From Antilocapra americana (Eukaryota; Chordata; Mammalia; Artiodactyla; Antilocapridae): a DNA stretch of 64,000 bases. The notes under the pieces were generated by a model that did not search any database, had not been told where the DNA came from, and saw only the letters and a program-made list of their open reading frames with translations. Positions 11,806-22,734 of the stretch are shown here, in pieces. The translations under genes and the position numbers were made by a program. Each line of letters opens with the position of its first letter. Position 1 is the stretch's first letter. Location: positions 5,489,987-5,553,986 of the forward strand of contig ML664159.1 in NCBI GenBank assembly GCA_007570785.1. Direction: 5' to 3'.

Positions 11806-12648
11806 CAGGTGAATGGGTAGCTGTAGGATCCTAGAGGGGCCACCTAAAGTAGTCTGCTCCCAAGTCAGGAGACTCATGACCCAGCCCCATGTTCCTTCCT
11901 GAGGTTTGTGGGAAAGGCAGATGCAAGCCCTACTGTACGGGGCTCTTCCCTAGAAACTCCAACTCCCCATCCCCACCCCCAGTCCCAACCTTCCAAGAGA
12001 AAACACTGAGCTATGATGTAGCCACCTCTACACCAGAGAAGCATTACAGCTACGACCCCTGGGGCAGTGCGTTCCCGAACAAATTTCCCCAGTTAATTCT
12101 TGTCTTCAAATACTGTAGAATCAGCAATCTCAGGAAATGTCTTTATAGGGAATTTGATTCACAAACACCATAGACATCAGAGAGTCAGTGGTCCCTCAAC
12201 TTCCAGCTTTTACAGATAAGTACCTTTTCAAATACATTGAAGACACTCACTGGTAACTTTCTACTTTGTGAAATAAGGACATTTTAAAAACATATATTTC
12301 TATCATACAAGAAATATCCTTTTAACCCCCAGAAATTAGGAAGGAGACATATAATGAAAATATATATATATAGTACTCTACACTAAAAAAGTTCAACTTG
12401 AGGAAAACCTATATGGCTCTTTTTAAAATTTCACACGGGACCAGTAAAACTTCATTGCAGTTATCTTCAGCCAGTCCACAGATAGCATTTGGAAACCATA
12501 ATCTTATTTCATTAGAAAATATTTCTATCACCCTATATCTTTATTCAGAATATCTACTGATTGCTTTAACAGGAAACAGATCCCAAGTAAGATGATCTGA
12601 AAGATTGTAATGAAGGTACTGCTTAGAGAGGTGTGGGCAGATTTATGG
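11806..12648. other. Unannotated sequence
   Basis: No gene recognised. A short (TA)n run is at about 12360-12372. Confidence 0.45.
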
Positions 12649-12776
12649 AAACAAGGGATAATAAGATACCCATGACAATGGGATGGTGGGATGAGGAGAT
12701 ACCCATGATAACGGGATGAAGGGATGATGACACACCCATGACAATGGAAAGAAGGAATGATGACACACCCATAACC
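12649..12776. repeat. 33-bp tandem minisatellite
   Basis: Three complete 33-base units start with cccatga at 12669, 12702 and 12735. A partial unit lies on the left (from about 12649) and a partial 'cccataacc' on the right (12768). Units share 'cccatgayaayggr', then 'gatgatgacaca' or 'gatgaggagata'. Because 33 is a multiple of 3, the antisense frame (12623-13009) shows an 11-residue periodicity (VMGVSS-type), which is a by-product of the repeat and not evidence for a gene. Confidence 0.9.
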
Positions 12777-12789
12777 AGCACTAGCAGGA

Positions 12790-13130
12790 AGCTGTGACCA
12801 CCCCCAGGCCTAAGGGCTGTGAAAAGGAAATAGGGTAACCTGGACCCAGGAGAGCTCAAGCCATAGAAGAGGGACCAAGCAGTCATGTAGTAACACAGCC
12901 ATTTCAGGAAAATGCCACTCAGGACAGAAGAAGTTGCAAAGCTGTATCTTAACCTCTTCCCCTTCATGTCCTCCAGACGCTTGCTGGGCCTTCCACTGGT
13001 CAAACCCATCTGGAAGCCAGGAGGCAGGGAAGCCCTGGTGACCTGATCCCCAGGAATCAGCCTTCTGGCTTAGAGCAGTACAAAGAAGAATGAAGAATGG
13101 ATCTAGTGGGAGGGGAGAAATGGAGCATAA
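12790..13130 (+). repeat. Unresolved old repeat, block b of copy 2
   Basis: 'ccactggtcaaacccatctg', 'gccaggaggcaggga' and 'agaatgaagaatggatcta' align with 7454-7560 ('ccactggccaaacccagcc', 'gagggcaggga', 'gagtgagaagtagatcc'). The upstream 'cctcttccccttcatgtcct' is probably part of the same element. Family not identified. Confidence 0.5.
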
Positions 13131-13346
13131 CTATACAAAGCAAACCGTTTCAGAATTATAACAGAAGATCATTTCACTTTTGAGCTCCTTCAGTTGTTAG
13201 AAACATACAACTCTTTATGGGCTTTTTTCTCTCTAAAGAGAAAAAGAAAAGGCATAAGAGTGTTTTCATGTGCTTACCTTTCTTATACCACTGTGTTCTT
13301 TCTCGTGACATTTTCCTTCTGAACATTCCAGCGCTTTTATGTTAAT

Positions 13347-13553
13347 CATGCTAAGTCACTTCAGTCGTGTCTGACTCTTTTTGACCCTATGGCTTCTAGC
13401 CTGACAGGCTCCTCTGTCCATGAGATTCTGCAGGCAAGAGTACTGGGATGGGTTGCCATGCTCTTCTCCGGGGGATCTTCCTGACCCAGGGATCAAACCC
13501 ACATCTCCTGCTTGGCAGGTGGATTCTTCACCACTGAGCTACCTGGAAAGCCC
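13347..13553 (-). mobile_element. Bov-tA/Bov-A2 SINE
   Basis: Reverse-complement signature: 'catgctaagtcacttcagtc', 'tgtctgactctttttgaccc', 'gatcttcctgacccagggat', 'gctacctggaaagccc'. About 207 bases, essentially complete. Confidence 0.93.
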
Positions 13554-14439
13554 AATTAAACTCTAGATGTACATAAATTTTGTTCTTTAAAACTGAGTTT
13601 TCCTAAATGTCTTTGGGATTTATAACCATTAGTCATTCAGTTCCAACAATTTGTTCACACATTTTCTTCTTGATTTGTCCCTAAGTCATAAGTAGTGATT
13701 TGGGGTTGGGGGGATGAGTTTTATTTAAAACTGAAACTGATTTTAGCTATTTCTAAGGAGGCGAGTAGCCTAGTTAGTATCAGGAGAAAGTTAAATGATG
13801 AGACAGATGAGAAACGGATAAAGTAGGCACTCAACTGTCAAAGCCTCTGTCAGTTATTCTTGCTGATAAAAGACAGAAACCCTTTCTTATTCTAAGCACA
13901 TTAATGAGGCTCTGGTTATTCAAAGGAAGACCCAGCACCACAGGGAATGGGTGCACAATTGCTCTGCATGTGAACATGAAAGAAACTGAGTTTCCAGAGC
14001 ACATCAAAGATAAGAAAATAGAGGAGGAAAGAAAGAAACATAGGAAACCTGAGGTATGAGCAACATGGCAGAAGTTGGGATCCTGTGGAGAACAGTATCA
14101 CCTGTGGCGGGAGGGTCACAGGGTTCTGAGGAACAGGGCTGAACAAGAACTAATCCTAAGTGGTTTTGTATTCTGTAATGTAACACTTCCTCCACAGACT
14201 CAAACTATAGTCTGATATGCATATAAATGTCTCATATGAATGGTTTGAGGGGAAAACTGAAAAGAGCTGATTTCCATTGGTGACGCAGCATAAAGCAGGG
14301 GAAGGCAGCAGTTATAGGAGAAGAGACTCCATCCAGCACGAGTGAGAAGCCAGAGCAGCAGATGCCAGCAGTAACAAGGAGCCAAGAGAACCAGAGCCCT
14401 CAGGGATTCACAGGACTCTTGCGGAAGCGCTTGGACTGC
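13554..14439. other. Unannotated sequence
   Basis: No gene or repeat recognised. Several minus frames of 60-80 codons lack known domains. Confidence 0.45.
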
Positions 14440-14449
14440 TCTCAGCAAG

Positions 14450-14686
14450 TCTCACAGGGGCTCACACCAAGACTATTTAAATTGGGAGAAGGACATTGAA
14501 GCATGTTAATTGTCATGTGTCTAATCAATCACCAGCCCAGGATTGATGCTCGGGGCTGGTACAGCGAGATTTCCTGGGGGGGAGGGAGGAGGGAGGGGGG
14601 TTCCGGAGGGGAAGCATATGTAAACCCATGGTGATATCATGACAATGTATGGCAAAAACAATAAAATAAATAAATAAATAAATAAA
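14450..14686 (+). mobile_element. L1 3' end, 5'-truncated
   Basis: Young ruminant L1 3' UTR: 'cattgaagcatgttaattgt', 'caccagcccaggattgatgc', a G-rich stretch, 'catatgtaaacccatgg', 'caatgtatggcaaaaacaat', then an (AAAT)n tail. Flanked by an exact 10-base duplication tctcagcaag at 14440-14449 and 14687-14696. The first ~30 bases after the left duplication are not clearly L1. No ORF2 is retained. Confidence 0.9.
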
Positions 14687-14696
14687 TCTCAGCAAG

Positions 14697-15204
14697 ACAG
14701 TGATCACACCAAGCATCTGAGTTAAGCACTAAATTCCAGAAAGCCACAAATATGAATCTGCTGTTGGTCACTGAGACCTAAGTGATTCAACTTGCTAACT
14801 TTATGAAGCGGAAGTAAAATCTGTATTTGTGGATTGAAAGTTTTCATACTGTCTCTATTGCTGATACTGCCTTGTTTAGCCATATCACTAAAATTTACAT
14901 TTGCCAGAAATTAGCCCTCAAAATATGTAAATCAAATAGTCATAAGTAGAAAAAGTAACTTCTTCACTTCTTACTAGGCCACAAAATTATAATAGTGGAT
15001 TAAAGCAGCTACTGTTGTGCTTTACACAGTATACTGATTATTACCTTTACTCTCCTGTTCAAGCTTAGCGTGTCAGATTATTGCTGAGTTTTAAAGTTTT
15101 GCTAATTTACTCAAGATTGTCAAAATGCTTTAAAATAAACCCATCTGACTTCACTATCAGCCTGTTAAAAATTTTGTTATTTGTAATTACAAATAAGTTC
15201 TTTT
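14697..15204. other. Unannotated AT-rich sequence
   Basis: No repeat or gene recognised. Confidence 0.5.
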
Positions 15205-15420
15205 GGGGGCTTCTCAGGTAGCACTAGTGGTAAAGAATCCCCCTGCCAATGCAGGAGATTCAAGAGATGCCAGTTTTATCCCTGGGTCTGGAAGTTCCCC
15301 TGGAGGAGGAAATGGCAACCCACTCCAGTATTCTTGCCTGGAGAATCTCATGAGCCGAGGAGCCTGGCAGGCTACAGTCCATGGGGTCACAAAGAGTCAG
15401 ACACAACCAAGCAACTGAGC
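15205..15420 (+). mobile_element. Bov-tA SINE
   Basis: 'gggggcttctcaggtagcac', 'ctggaggaggaaatggcaac', 'gggtcacaaagagtcagaca', 'caagcaactgagc'. Complete, with its 3' tail expanded into the CA repeat that follows. Confidence 0.95.
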
Positions 15421-15438
15421 GCACACACACACACACAT

Positions 15439-15474
<36 letters not shown>

Positions 15475-15475
15475 A
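15421..15475 (+). repeat. (CA)n microsatellite
   Basis: About 52 bases of CA dinucleotides with one TG interruption near 15437. It lies at the SINE 3' end. Spurious open frames in CA/HTHTH and VCVCV readings arise from it. Confidence 0.97.
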
Positions 15476-15819
15476 AATTCATTTTAGAGCAGTGGGATAC
15501 AGTAGTCCTACAAAGGAAGTCTGGAGTCCTCAGCAAGAGCCTAGTTCTGCTTTGATGAAGACCTGGATGACCATGGATGTTTCTTGCCTTTCTGACCTTC
15601 AAGTTCCCTAAGAACTAGTGAACAGGTTACATACTGACTATCTAAAGTTCTATGAGCAGAAGATTGCTAGTGTTTTAAAAAAGTTCATGAATCAGTCCAA
15701 TTTTCTTTCTGTTTTACTCCTTCTTCCACGTACTTGCTCTGTCTGTTTACCAGCATCAGTGGAAGAACCCACTGATCAGCCACATCAACAGTTGCAGTAA
15801 TTAACGTGAAATCACTGGC
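15476..15819. other. Unannotated sequence
   Basis: No repeat or gene recognised. Confidence 0.5.
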
Positions 15820-16330
15820 TTAACTATTCTTCATCCATTCATCATACTTAGACTAAATATGAGCCAAGCAAATTCTAGGCTTTAGGGATTCAAAACAAGA
15901 ACAAAATAAATACCTGCTCTTGAGGGCTTCCAGCCTAGAGAGAAGATGGAGCCACAAGTAATTGAAGTTATATAATCAGTTTATATATGCAGGCTTCCCA
16001 GGTCGCTCAGTGGTAAAGAATCCACCTGCCAAGCAGGAGATGTGGGTTCAATCCCTGTGTCAGGAAGACCCCCTGGAGAAGGAAATGGCCACCCACTCCA
16101 GTATTCTTGCCTGGAGAATCCCATGGGCAGAGGAGCCTGGTGGGCTGCCATCCATGGCATCGCAATAGAGTCAAACATGACTTAACGACTAAACAATAGT
16201 GACAAAATTTTGAAGGAGGGTGAGGGCATCAGAAAGGGCTCCATAAAGGAAGGGTTACTCAAAACGTTCCTTCCACCATGAGGAGGAGCCCAGCATGTGG
16301 GCAGAGGAGGCTATCACACACACAAAGGTA
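15820..16330 (-). mobile_element. L2 LINE fragment, interrupted by a SINE
   Basis: The left part (15820-15985) shows 'tccattcatcatacttagac', 'attctaggctttagggattc' and 'cctgctcttgagggcttcca'. The right part (16198-16330) shows 'gggcatcagaaagggctcca' and 'gcccagcatgtgggcagagg'. Together they read as antisense L2, split by the Bov-tA at 15991-16196. Confidence 0.55.
15991..16196 (+). mobile_element. Bov-tA SINE
   Basis: 'aggcttcccaggtcgctcag', 'ccccctggagaaggaaatgg', 'attcttgcctggagaatccc', ending 'cttaacgactaaacaa'. Complete. Confidence 0.95.
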
Positions 16331-17050
16331 CTGAGATGTCCAACCAAGAGGCCTATGGGAGAGCAGTAAGTAGCCCAGTGTTGATAGACTGAGATGTATG
16401 TCAAAGGGGTAAATAGAAGGGAAAGTGGTGTTAAAGATAAAGATGTAATGGTAGAAAGAAGAATGTCCTTCATGTCATTGTGACAAAGGCTACTAACTGT
16501 TCATAGGTGTCTATTACTTTAATAAGAGAAACATGGGGATGTTTTACCTGAGTATGTTGATATCCAGCTAAAGACTACACTTCAGAAAGCTGGCCTTTCT
16601 ATAGGCAAGGAGATTGTAAGAAATAGTAAGTGCCGCTTCTAAAATGTTGCACTGAAAAAGCTAGGTGTGAGTTCCCCTGGCCATTTCCTCTTTCCACCAG
16701 CTAGAAGATGGAACAAACAGAAGCATCCCCTTAACACCTAGAGATGAGAGAGTTGCCTTACCAGCCCTGGGCCACTAGCGTCTGAATGTTGTGTCAGAGA
16801 GAAACATCCATTCTATCTCAGCCACTGTACTTTTAGGTCTTTTTGCCACTGCAGTTTGCCCTGTACCCTAACTAATAGTGCCACATTCTGGAAATCAATA
16901 TTTGCCCAATAAATGGTGGGAAAACCACAAAAGGCAGGGAGGGGAATGACCTGATTGGGTATGTGTATGTAAAGAGAGAACTGAAGTAGAGAGAGGCTGG
17001 AAACAGAGACAAGATGGAGGAACCCGTGATGTGAGAGGCCTACCCTATTC
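16331..17050. other. Unannotated sequence
   Basis: No gene or repeat recognised. Confidence 0.45.
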
Positions 17051-17240
17051 CAGATACTGTACTGGGCATTTTCCTAAAGATTATTTTATTTAATCCTCAC
17101 AATAACTTTCAGAGATGTTCTTATTATTTCCTTTAACCTGTAAGGAATCGAGTTTAGATGTTAAGCATACCCAGAATCTCAGGCTGGTAAGCAACAAAGT
17201 TGAAATTCATACCCAAATTTATCTCCAAATCTGACAGTCT
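17051..17240 (-). mobile_element. MIR SINE
   Basis: 'tactgtactgggcattttc', 'ttatttaatcctcacaataa', 'cttattatttcctttaacct', 'ggctggtaagcaacaaagtt' follow the antisense MIR order. Confidence 0.75.
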
Positions 17241-18030
17241 CCCCCTCTGCACCAGCCTGTCCCTAGGTAAGAGATGCCACAGAGATGGGATTAAGGTGGA
17301 GTTGTCCAGCCTGGGATGGTGACATGTAGCAGTAAGCAGAGGGCAGGGGATGACATGCAGTGCATTTCAGAGATAAAACTGATAGGCCTTGATGACTGAC
17401 TTGGAGCCTCAGAAAACAATTACCCATTCACTTGTTCATTAGCAAGGAAAGGATCCAAGATTTTGTGGATTTTGTAATCTGTTTTTTTCCCCCCTAAATC
17501 GGATTCAGATTTTTTTTTTCTTGTTCTTTTCAGATCTCCTTGTTTGTTTTCGTTTCTCTCTCTAGGAGTCTGGTTTCTTATTATTTAAAGGCGCTTGTAG
17601 TGATTGTCTCCAAAGGTTTATCACCTCCCGCTGTTTCCATTAAGATGTCCCTTTTTTCTGTTCCGCATCAAACACATACCACGTAGAGCTTGAAACCAAA
17701 TCTATTGGCAACCTTTTTGGAAAGCTGGAGGATGGTTTATTTTACTCCAGGCCATCAAAACAAAGGCATTTTTTCCCTTCGCTTGGACCAGTGGTGTGGT
17801 CTGGAATGGCATTCAAAAATCTCTTGCTGTTCCTTGCTTGTACTGAAGGCAGTTTAATCGAAATTGGTATAATAAATAATGCAGTAACATTGAGACATAG
17901 ATTTCTTATCATCATTCAGCAAAGAGCAGGGGTAAACACCCGGAGGAAGAGTTTAGAAGCCAGCTTAAACTTTCATGGCAGATATATTTATGTTTAATGA
18001 ACATTAATCTCCATGCATGATGTATCTAGC
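17241..18030. other. Unique, CpG-retaining sequence (candidate conserved non-coding element)
   Basis: No repeat recognised. Between 17490 and 17960, AT-rich complex sequence retains nine CpG dinucleotides, high for a region where most CpG is lost. No convincing open frame. A regulatory role is only an inference. Confidence 0.35.
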
Positions 18031-18215
18031 ACATCACAGGTTTCAAAACAATTCCATATTTCTTACAACACTTCATCATCTTAAAAACTCTTAAGAAGTA
18101 GGCAAGCTAAGAATTATTAGCTCTATTTACAGAAGTAAGCTCAGGTGGTTAGATGGCTTGCCTAAGCTCTTTTGGCCAATGTAGTCTTAGAACGCAAAGG
18201 AGGTCATTTATTTCC
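18031..18215 (-). mobile_element. MIR SINE (diverged)
   Basis: Antisense MIR themes 'taagaattattagctctatt', 'acagaagtaagctcaggtgg' and 'gatggcttgcctaagctctt'. Confidence 0.55.
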
Positions 18216-18556
18216 TCGGTCTTCCTTTCCATCACAACCTGCCATAAATATGGGACAACAGGAAGTAGTAGCAGAAAGCAAAAAGATAGAATCTTATAGA
18301 TCGTGATGGTCTCTGCTCTTGTGTATTTGCCCACTTTCAAACATTCCAGGTCATTTTACAAACCAAATGCCATTATTCCCAAAGATATGAAAGCACTTAT
18401 AATATTAGAGAAGCAGTCTTATAAGAACTAAAACCATTTTTCAAATAATAACAAAGGTTGTAGAGTGTTTTCAGGGCTAGAGTTTCTCCTCCCAGAAGCT
18501 GGTTTATAGGGTAGCAACTTTAGTAACTAGCCAGGGGCTGTTTGGTAGAAAGCTGC
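18216..18556. other. Unannotated sequence
   Basis: No gene or repeat recognised. Confidence 0.45.
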
Positions 18557-18755
18557 TATGTGTGCTCAGATGCTCCATCGTGTCTGACTCTTAGCAACCC
18601 CATGAACCATAGCCTTCCAGGCTCCTCGGTCCATGGAATTCTCCTGGCCAGAATACTGGAGCAGGCCTCCTCCAGGGCATCTTCCATGCCCACTGGTCAT
18701 ACTCACTTCGTATGTCTCCTGCCATGGCAGGCGGATTCTTTACCATAAGTGCCAT
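18557..18755 (-). mobile_element. Bov-tA/Bov-A2 SINE
   Basis: 'atgtgtgctcagatgctcc', 'gtctgactcttagcaacccc', 'ggctcctcggtccatggaat', 'ggcggattctttaccataag'. Moderately diverged. Confidence 0.92.
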
Positions 18756-19142
18756 CTGTTTTATTTTACATTTCTGTCCTTCCTATAGAAGCTTCTTTAT
18801 GTAGGTAGAAGAAGCAAAATGCCTTTTCTCATTTTTATCTTTGGGTAGAACACTTCATGAACTTCTAGAAAAAGATCTCAAGTCCTTCATCAGAATCAAA
18901 CTCTGGGAGTCAGGTTGATAGCCCCAGGTCTTATTTACATCAGAGATGGGAGTGCTGAGAATCTGTATGTTCAGGGCACAGTTTCATAGGCTAATTCTCT
19001 CCAGAATGCAGATGTTGCCTTTTTCATCTTGGGATTTGTAGTGCCTAGGACACTAGTGCTCATTAACTGTGAGGGGGATTATAAGTGACCCAGATGAAAT
19101 ATACTTGCCTCTGCCAGTATTTTGCCAAAGTAGCATTTATGA
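18756..19142. other. Unannotated sequence
   Basis: No gene or repeat recognised. Confidence 0.45.
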
Positions 19143-19730
19143 TGTTGTTGTTCAGTCCCTCAGTCATGTCCAACTCTTTGCAACCCCATGAACTGCAGCA
19201 CGCCACATTTCCCTGACACTCCCTGACCTTCCCTGGCCCTCTGAGTTTGCCCAAACTCATGGCCATCGAGTCAGTGATGCCACCCAACCAACTCATCCTC
19301 TGTCACCCCCCTTCTCCTCTTGCCCTCAATCTTTCCCAGCATTAGGGTCTTTTCCAATGAGACAGTTCTTCACATCAGGTAGCCAAAGTATTGGAGTTTC
19401 AGCTTCAGCATCAGTCCTTCCAATGAATATTCAGGGTTGATTTCCTTTAGGATTGACTGGTTTGATCTCCTTGCTGTCCAAGGGACTCTCAAGAGTCTTC
19501 TCCAGCACCACAGTTTGAAAGCATCAATTCTTCAGCCCTCTGCCTTCTTTATTGTCCACCTCTCACATCTGTACATGACTACTTGAAAAACCATAGCTTT
19601 GACTACACAGACCTTAGTCAGCAAAGTGATGTCTCTACTTTTTAATACACTGCCTAAGTTTGTCATAACTTTTCTTCCAAGGAGCAAGCGTCTTTTAATT
19701 TTGTGGCTGTAGTCACCATCCTCAGTGTGA
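19143..19730 (-). mobile_element. BovB LINE, 5'-truncated, minus strand
   Basis: About 590 bases of the BovB 3' region reading leftward: tip 'tgttgttgttcagtccctc', then 'agtattggagtttcagcttc', 'aagggactctcaagagtctt', 'gcaagcgtcttttaatt'. The retained frame (19532-19762) reads 'HKIKRRLLLGRKVMTNLGSVLKSRD'. This lies downstream of YADD, so there is no catalytic site. Confidence 0.9.
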
Positions 19731-20287
19731 ACCCACTCTAATTTTTTACATATATTTTTCATTTAATATTTTTATTGAAGTATGGTTGATTTACAATATT
19801 ATATTTGTTTCAGGTGTACAACATAGTAATATATTAATAGATTATATTGCATTTCAAGTTTTTAAAAAATAATGACTAGATTTCCCTGTGCTATACCAAA
19901 TATCCTTGTAGCTTATTTATTTTTGCACATACTAATTTACAACAGCATACAAAATATCCTTATGGCTTATTTATTTTGTACAAACTAATTTGTTCCTCTT
20001 AATTCCCTATTCCTATATGGCCTCTCCTCCCTTCCCTCTCCTCACTGATTACCACTAGTTTGTTCTCTGTACCTGTGAATCTGTATCTGTCTTGTTATAT
20101 TAATTGGTTCATTTTATTTTTCAGATTACACCCATAACTGTTAACATATTAGATTCATCTTTCTCTGCCTGACATATTTCACTGAGCATAATACTCTCCA
20201 GGTCCATCCATGTTGTTGCAAATGGCAGGCTTTTATCTTTTTATAGAGTAGTATTCAATTCTATATATAGCATATCTTTGCCTTTTA

Positions 20288-20631
20288 AAATTAATTTACT
20301 TATTTATTTTGGCCACTCTGCATCTTCATTGCTTTGCAAGGGCTTTCTCTAGTTGTGGCGAGCAGGAGCTACTCTTCATTTCGATGCTCAGTTGTCTCAT
20401 TGTGGTGGCTTCTTTTGTTACAGAGCACAGGCTCTAGGCTCATGGGCTTCAGTATTTGCAGCACACAGACTCAGGAGTTGTGTCTCATAGGCTTTGGAGG
20501 GGGGCTTCAGTAATTGCGGTGCACAGGCCTAGCTGCTCTGTAGCATGTGGAATCTTCCTGGACCAGGGATTAAACCCATGTCTCCTGCATTGGCAGGAAG
20601 ATTCTTATCCACTGCCTGCCAAGGAAGTCCC
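20288..20631 (-). mobile_element. CHR-2-type SINE inside the old L1
   Basis: Reverse complement of the long CHR SINE: A/T tail 'aattaatttacttatttatt', 'agttgtggcgagcaggagct', 'ctcattgtggtggcttcttt', ending 'tgccaaggaagtccc'. L1 text resumes immediately after it. Confidence 0.88.
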
Positions 20632-21424
20632 TACCACATCGTTTTTATCCGTTCATCTGTTGATGGGCACTTAGATTGCTTCCATATCTTTGCTATTTTA
20701 AATAATACTGCTATGAATATTGAGGTGCATGTATTTTTTCATACTAAAACACAGGAACTTTTTGTTTTCTTAAGATATAGACCCCAAAGTGGAATTGCTG
20801 GATCACATGGTAATTCTAGTGTTTTGAGAAACCTCAATGCTGTTTTCCATATTGGCTACATCAAGTTACAGTCCCCCTAACAGTGTATTAGAGTTCCCTT
20901 TTCTCCACATCCTTGCCAACATTTCTTATTTCTGTTATTTATAATGCTAATCCTTCTGACAAGTGTGATGGGATATCTCATTGTGGGTTTGGTTTGCATT
21001 TCCCTGATGATGAGCCATGTTAAGCATCTTTACATCTATCTGCATTTCTTTTGTGGAAAATGTCTATTCAGTTCTGCCCATTTTTTAATGGCTTGTTTGT
21101 TTGATGTTGAGCTACATGAGCTTTTTATATATGTTGGATATTACCCCTTATTGGTCATATCATTTGCAAGTATTTTCTCCCATTCAGTAGATTGTCTTTT
21201 CATTTTGTCAATGGTTTCCATTGCTGTGCAAAAGCTTTTAAGTTTAATTAGATGCCATTTGTTTATTTTTACTTTTATTTCCCATGCTTTAGGAGACAGA
21301 TCCAAAAACATTGCTATGGTTTATGTCAAAGAATGCTCTGTCTGTTTTCCTCTAGTTGTATACTTTCCAGTCTTACATTTAGGTCTTTAATCCATTTTGA
21401 GCTTATTTTAAAGTATGGTGTTAG

Positions 21425-21950
21425 AACCTAGATGCCCATCAACTGACGAATGGATAAGAAAGCTGTGGTACATATACACAATGGAATATTACTCAGCATT
21501 AAAAAAAAATTCATTTGAATCAGTTCTACTCAGGTGGATGGAACTGGAGCCTATTATCCAGAGTGAAGTAAGCCAGAAGGAAACAACAATACAGTATACT
21601 AATGCATATATATGGAATTTAGAAAGATGGTAACGAGAACCCTGCATGCGAGACAGCAAAAGAAACGCAGATGTATGGAACAGACTCGTGGACTCTGTGG
21701 AAGAGGGCAAGGGTGGGATGATATGGGAGAATGGCATTGAAACATGTTAATTATCATATGTGAAATGAATCGCCAGCCCAGGGTTGATGCTAGGGGCTGG
21801 TGCACCAAGATGTCCCAAGGGGAGGGAATTGGGAGGGAGGAGGGAGGGGGGTTCTGGAGGGAGAGCATATGTAAACCCATGGCGGTTTCATGTCATTGTA
21901 TGGCAAAACCAACACAATAAAGTAAAGAAAATTTAAAAAAATAAATAAAT
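21425..21950 (+). mobile_element. Young L1 3' end inserted in the old L1
   Basis: 5'-truncated L1 with the ORF2 C-terminus and full 3' UTR. The frame from 21415 reads '[21 protein letters not shown]' and ends near 'YIWNLERW', as in L1 ORF2. Then come the G-rich 3' UTR, 'tgtatggcaaaaccaacac' and an (AAAT)n tail. A 15-base direct repeat beginning aaagtatggt at 21410-21424 and 21951-21965 (one mismatch) is the target-site duplication. About 525 bases. Confidence 0.93.
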
Positions 21951-22338
21951 AAAGTATGGTATTAGAGAACATACTATTCACAAGTGGAGTTTTGGATTCT
22001 TACAGCCTCTACTAGTCTCACTGATTTTCAAATCAGCTAAGGGAACTTGCTGGAACCCAGGACTGGGACACCCAACATGTAACTCCACCACTCTCTCCCC
22101 AGGGAAGATCTCTGCCTGGGTAATCCCCTACCTTGTCTGCACACAGGTCCCAACCTGTTCACTTCTCTTCTCCTCCTGCCCAGTTCTATGTGGATCTTTC
22201 TCATACCTTTGCTTGTACAGGAGTTTCCAGGTAGTTTTCAGTGAGAATTGTTTCATGTGTAGATATATTTGTTATGTGTTTTTAATGTGGGGGTGAGTTC
22301 CATGTGCTGTACTCTGCCATCTTGATGTCCGACTCCTA

Positions 22339-22734
22339 AATATAAATATCTTGACCCCAACAGTACATTGAAGAAGCTGGCCATCAGTATATCAAACACT
22401 CTCTGCTTCTGCCTCCACCTGTATCACTGAGTCCCATGGTATCATTCTATCCACTTCTCTCTGCCTTTCTCTTTGATTCCCTGTACATTTCTGAGTCATT
22501 TTTTCTCTCTCCATATAATACCTTACAATTTTTCTCATGGATTAGCTAAGAAGCAAACACAAATTATTAAATTATTTATAAAATGTATTATGAATTAATC
22601 CTTGTAGGAATGATTAATGTTACTGCTAGAATCAAAACTTTACAAGTACTAAAACTATATTTAGTAAAATTTAATAACTAAAAATTATTAAAAGATAAAA
22701 AAATAAAAGATAAAAAAATTTCTGAAAAATTTTT
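22339..22734. other. Unannotated AT-rich sequence
   Basis: Low-complexity A/T from about 22540. Possibly some old L1 flank; not resolved. Confidence 0.4.

Larger units (their letters stand above)
19735..22338 (-). mobile_element. Old L1 LINE, rearranged, minus strand
   Basis: Old L1 read leftward, in three exposed pieces: 19735-20287 (3' UTR and ORF2 end, e.g. 'ccaggtccatccatgttgtt'), 20632-21424 (ORF2, e.g. 'ttcatctgttgatgggcact', 'gtggaattgctggatcacat') and 21966-22338. The last piece reads on the minus strand as an L1 5' UTR beginning near 'catcaagatggcagagta'. ORF1 and the first part of ORF2 are missing, so ORF2 joins the 5' UTR at about 21966-21985. Interrupted by a CHR SINE and by a younger L1. 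Confidence 0.8.

Noticed and set aside
12649..12776. CRISPR-like array
   Set aside because: The repeat is directly tandem with no unique spacers, in a vertebrate genome: a minisatellite.
15260..15602. Frames rich in HTHTH and CVCVC
   Set aside because: Translation of the (CA)n microsatellite next to the SINE.
20944..21390. 148-codon hydrophobic plus frame that looks membrane-like
   Set aside because: It is the antisense reading of old L1 ORF2, which is A-rich on its sense strand and so gives F/L/I-rich antisense peptides.
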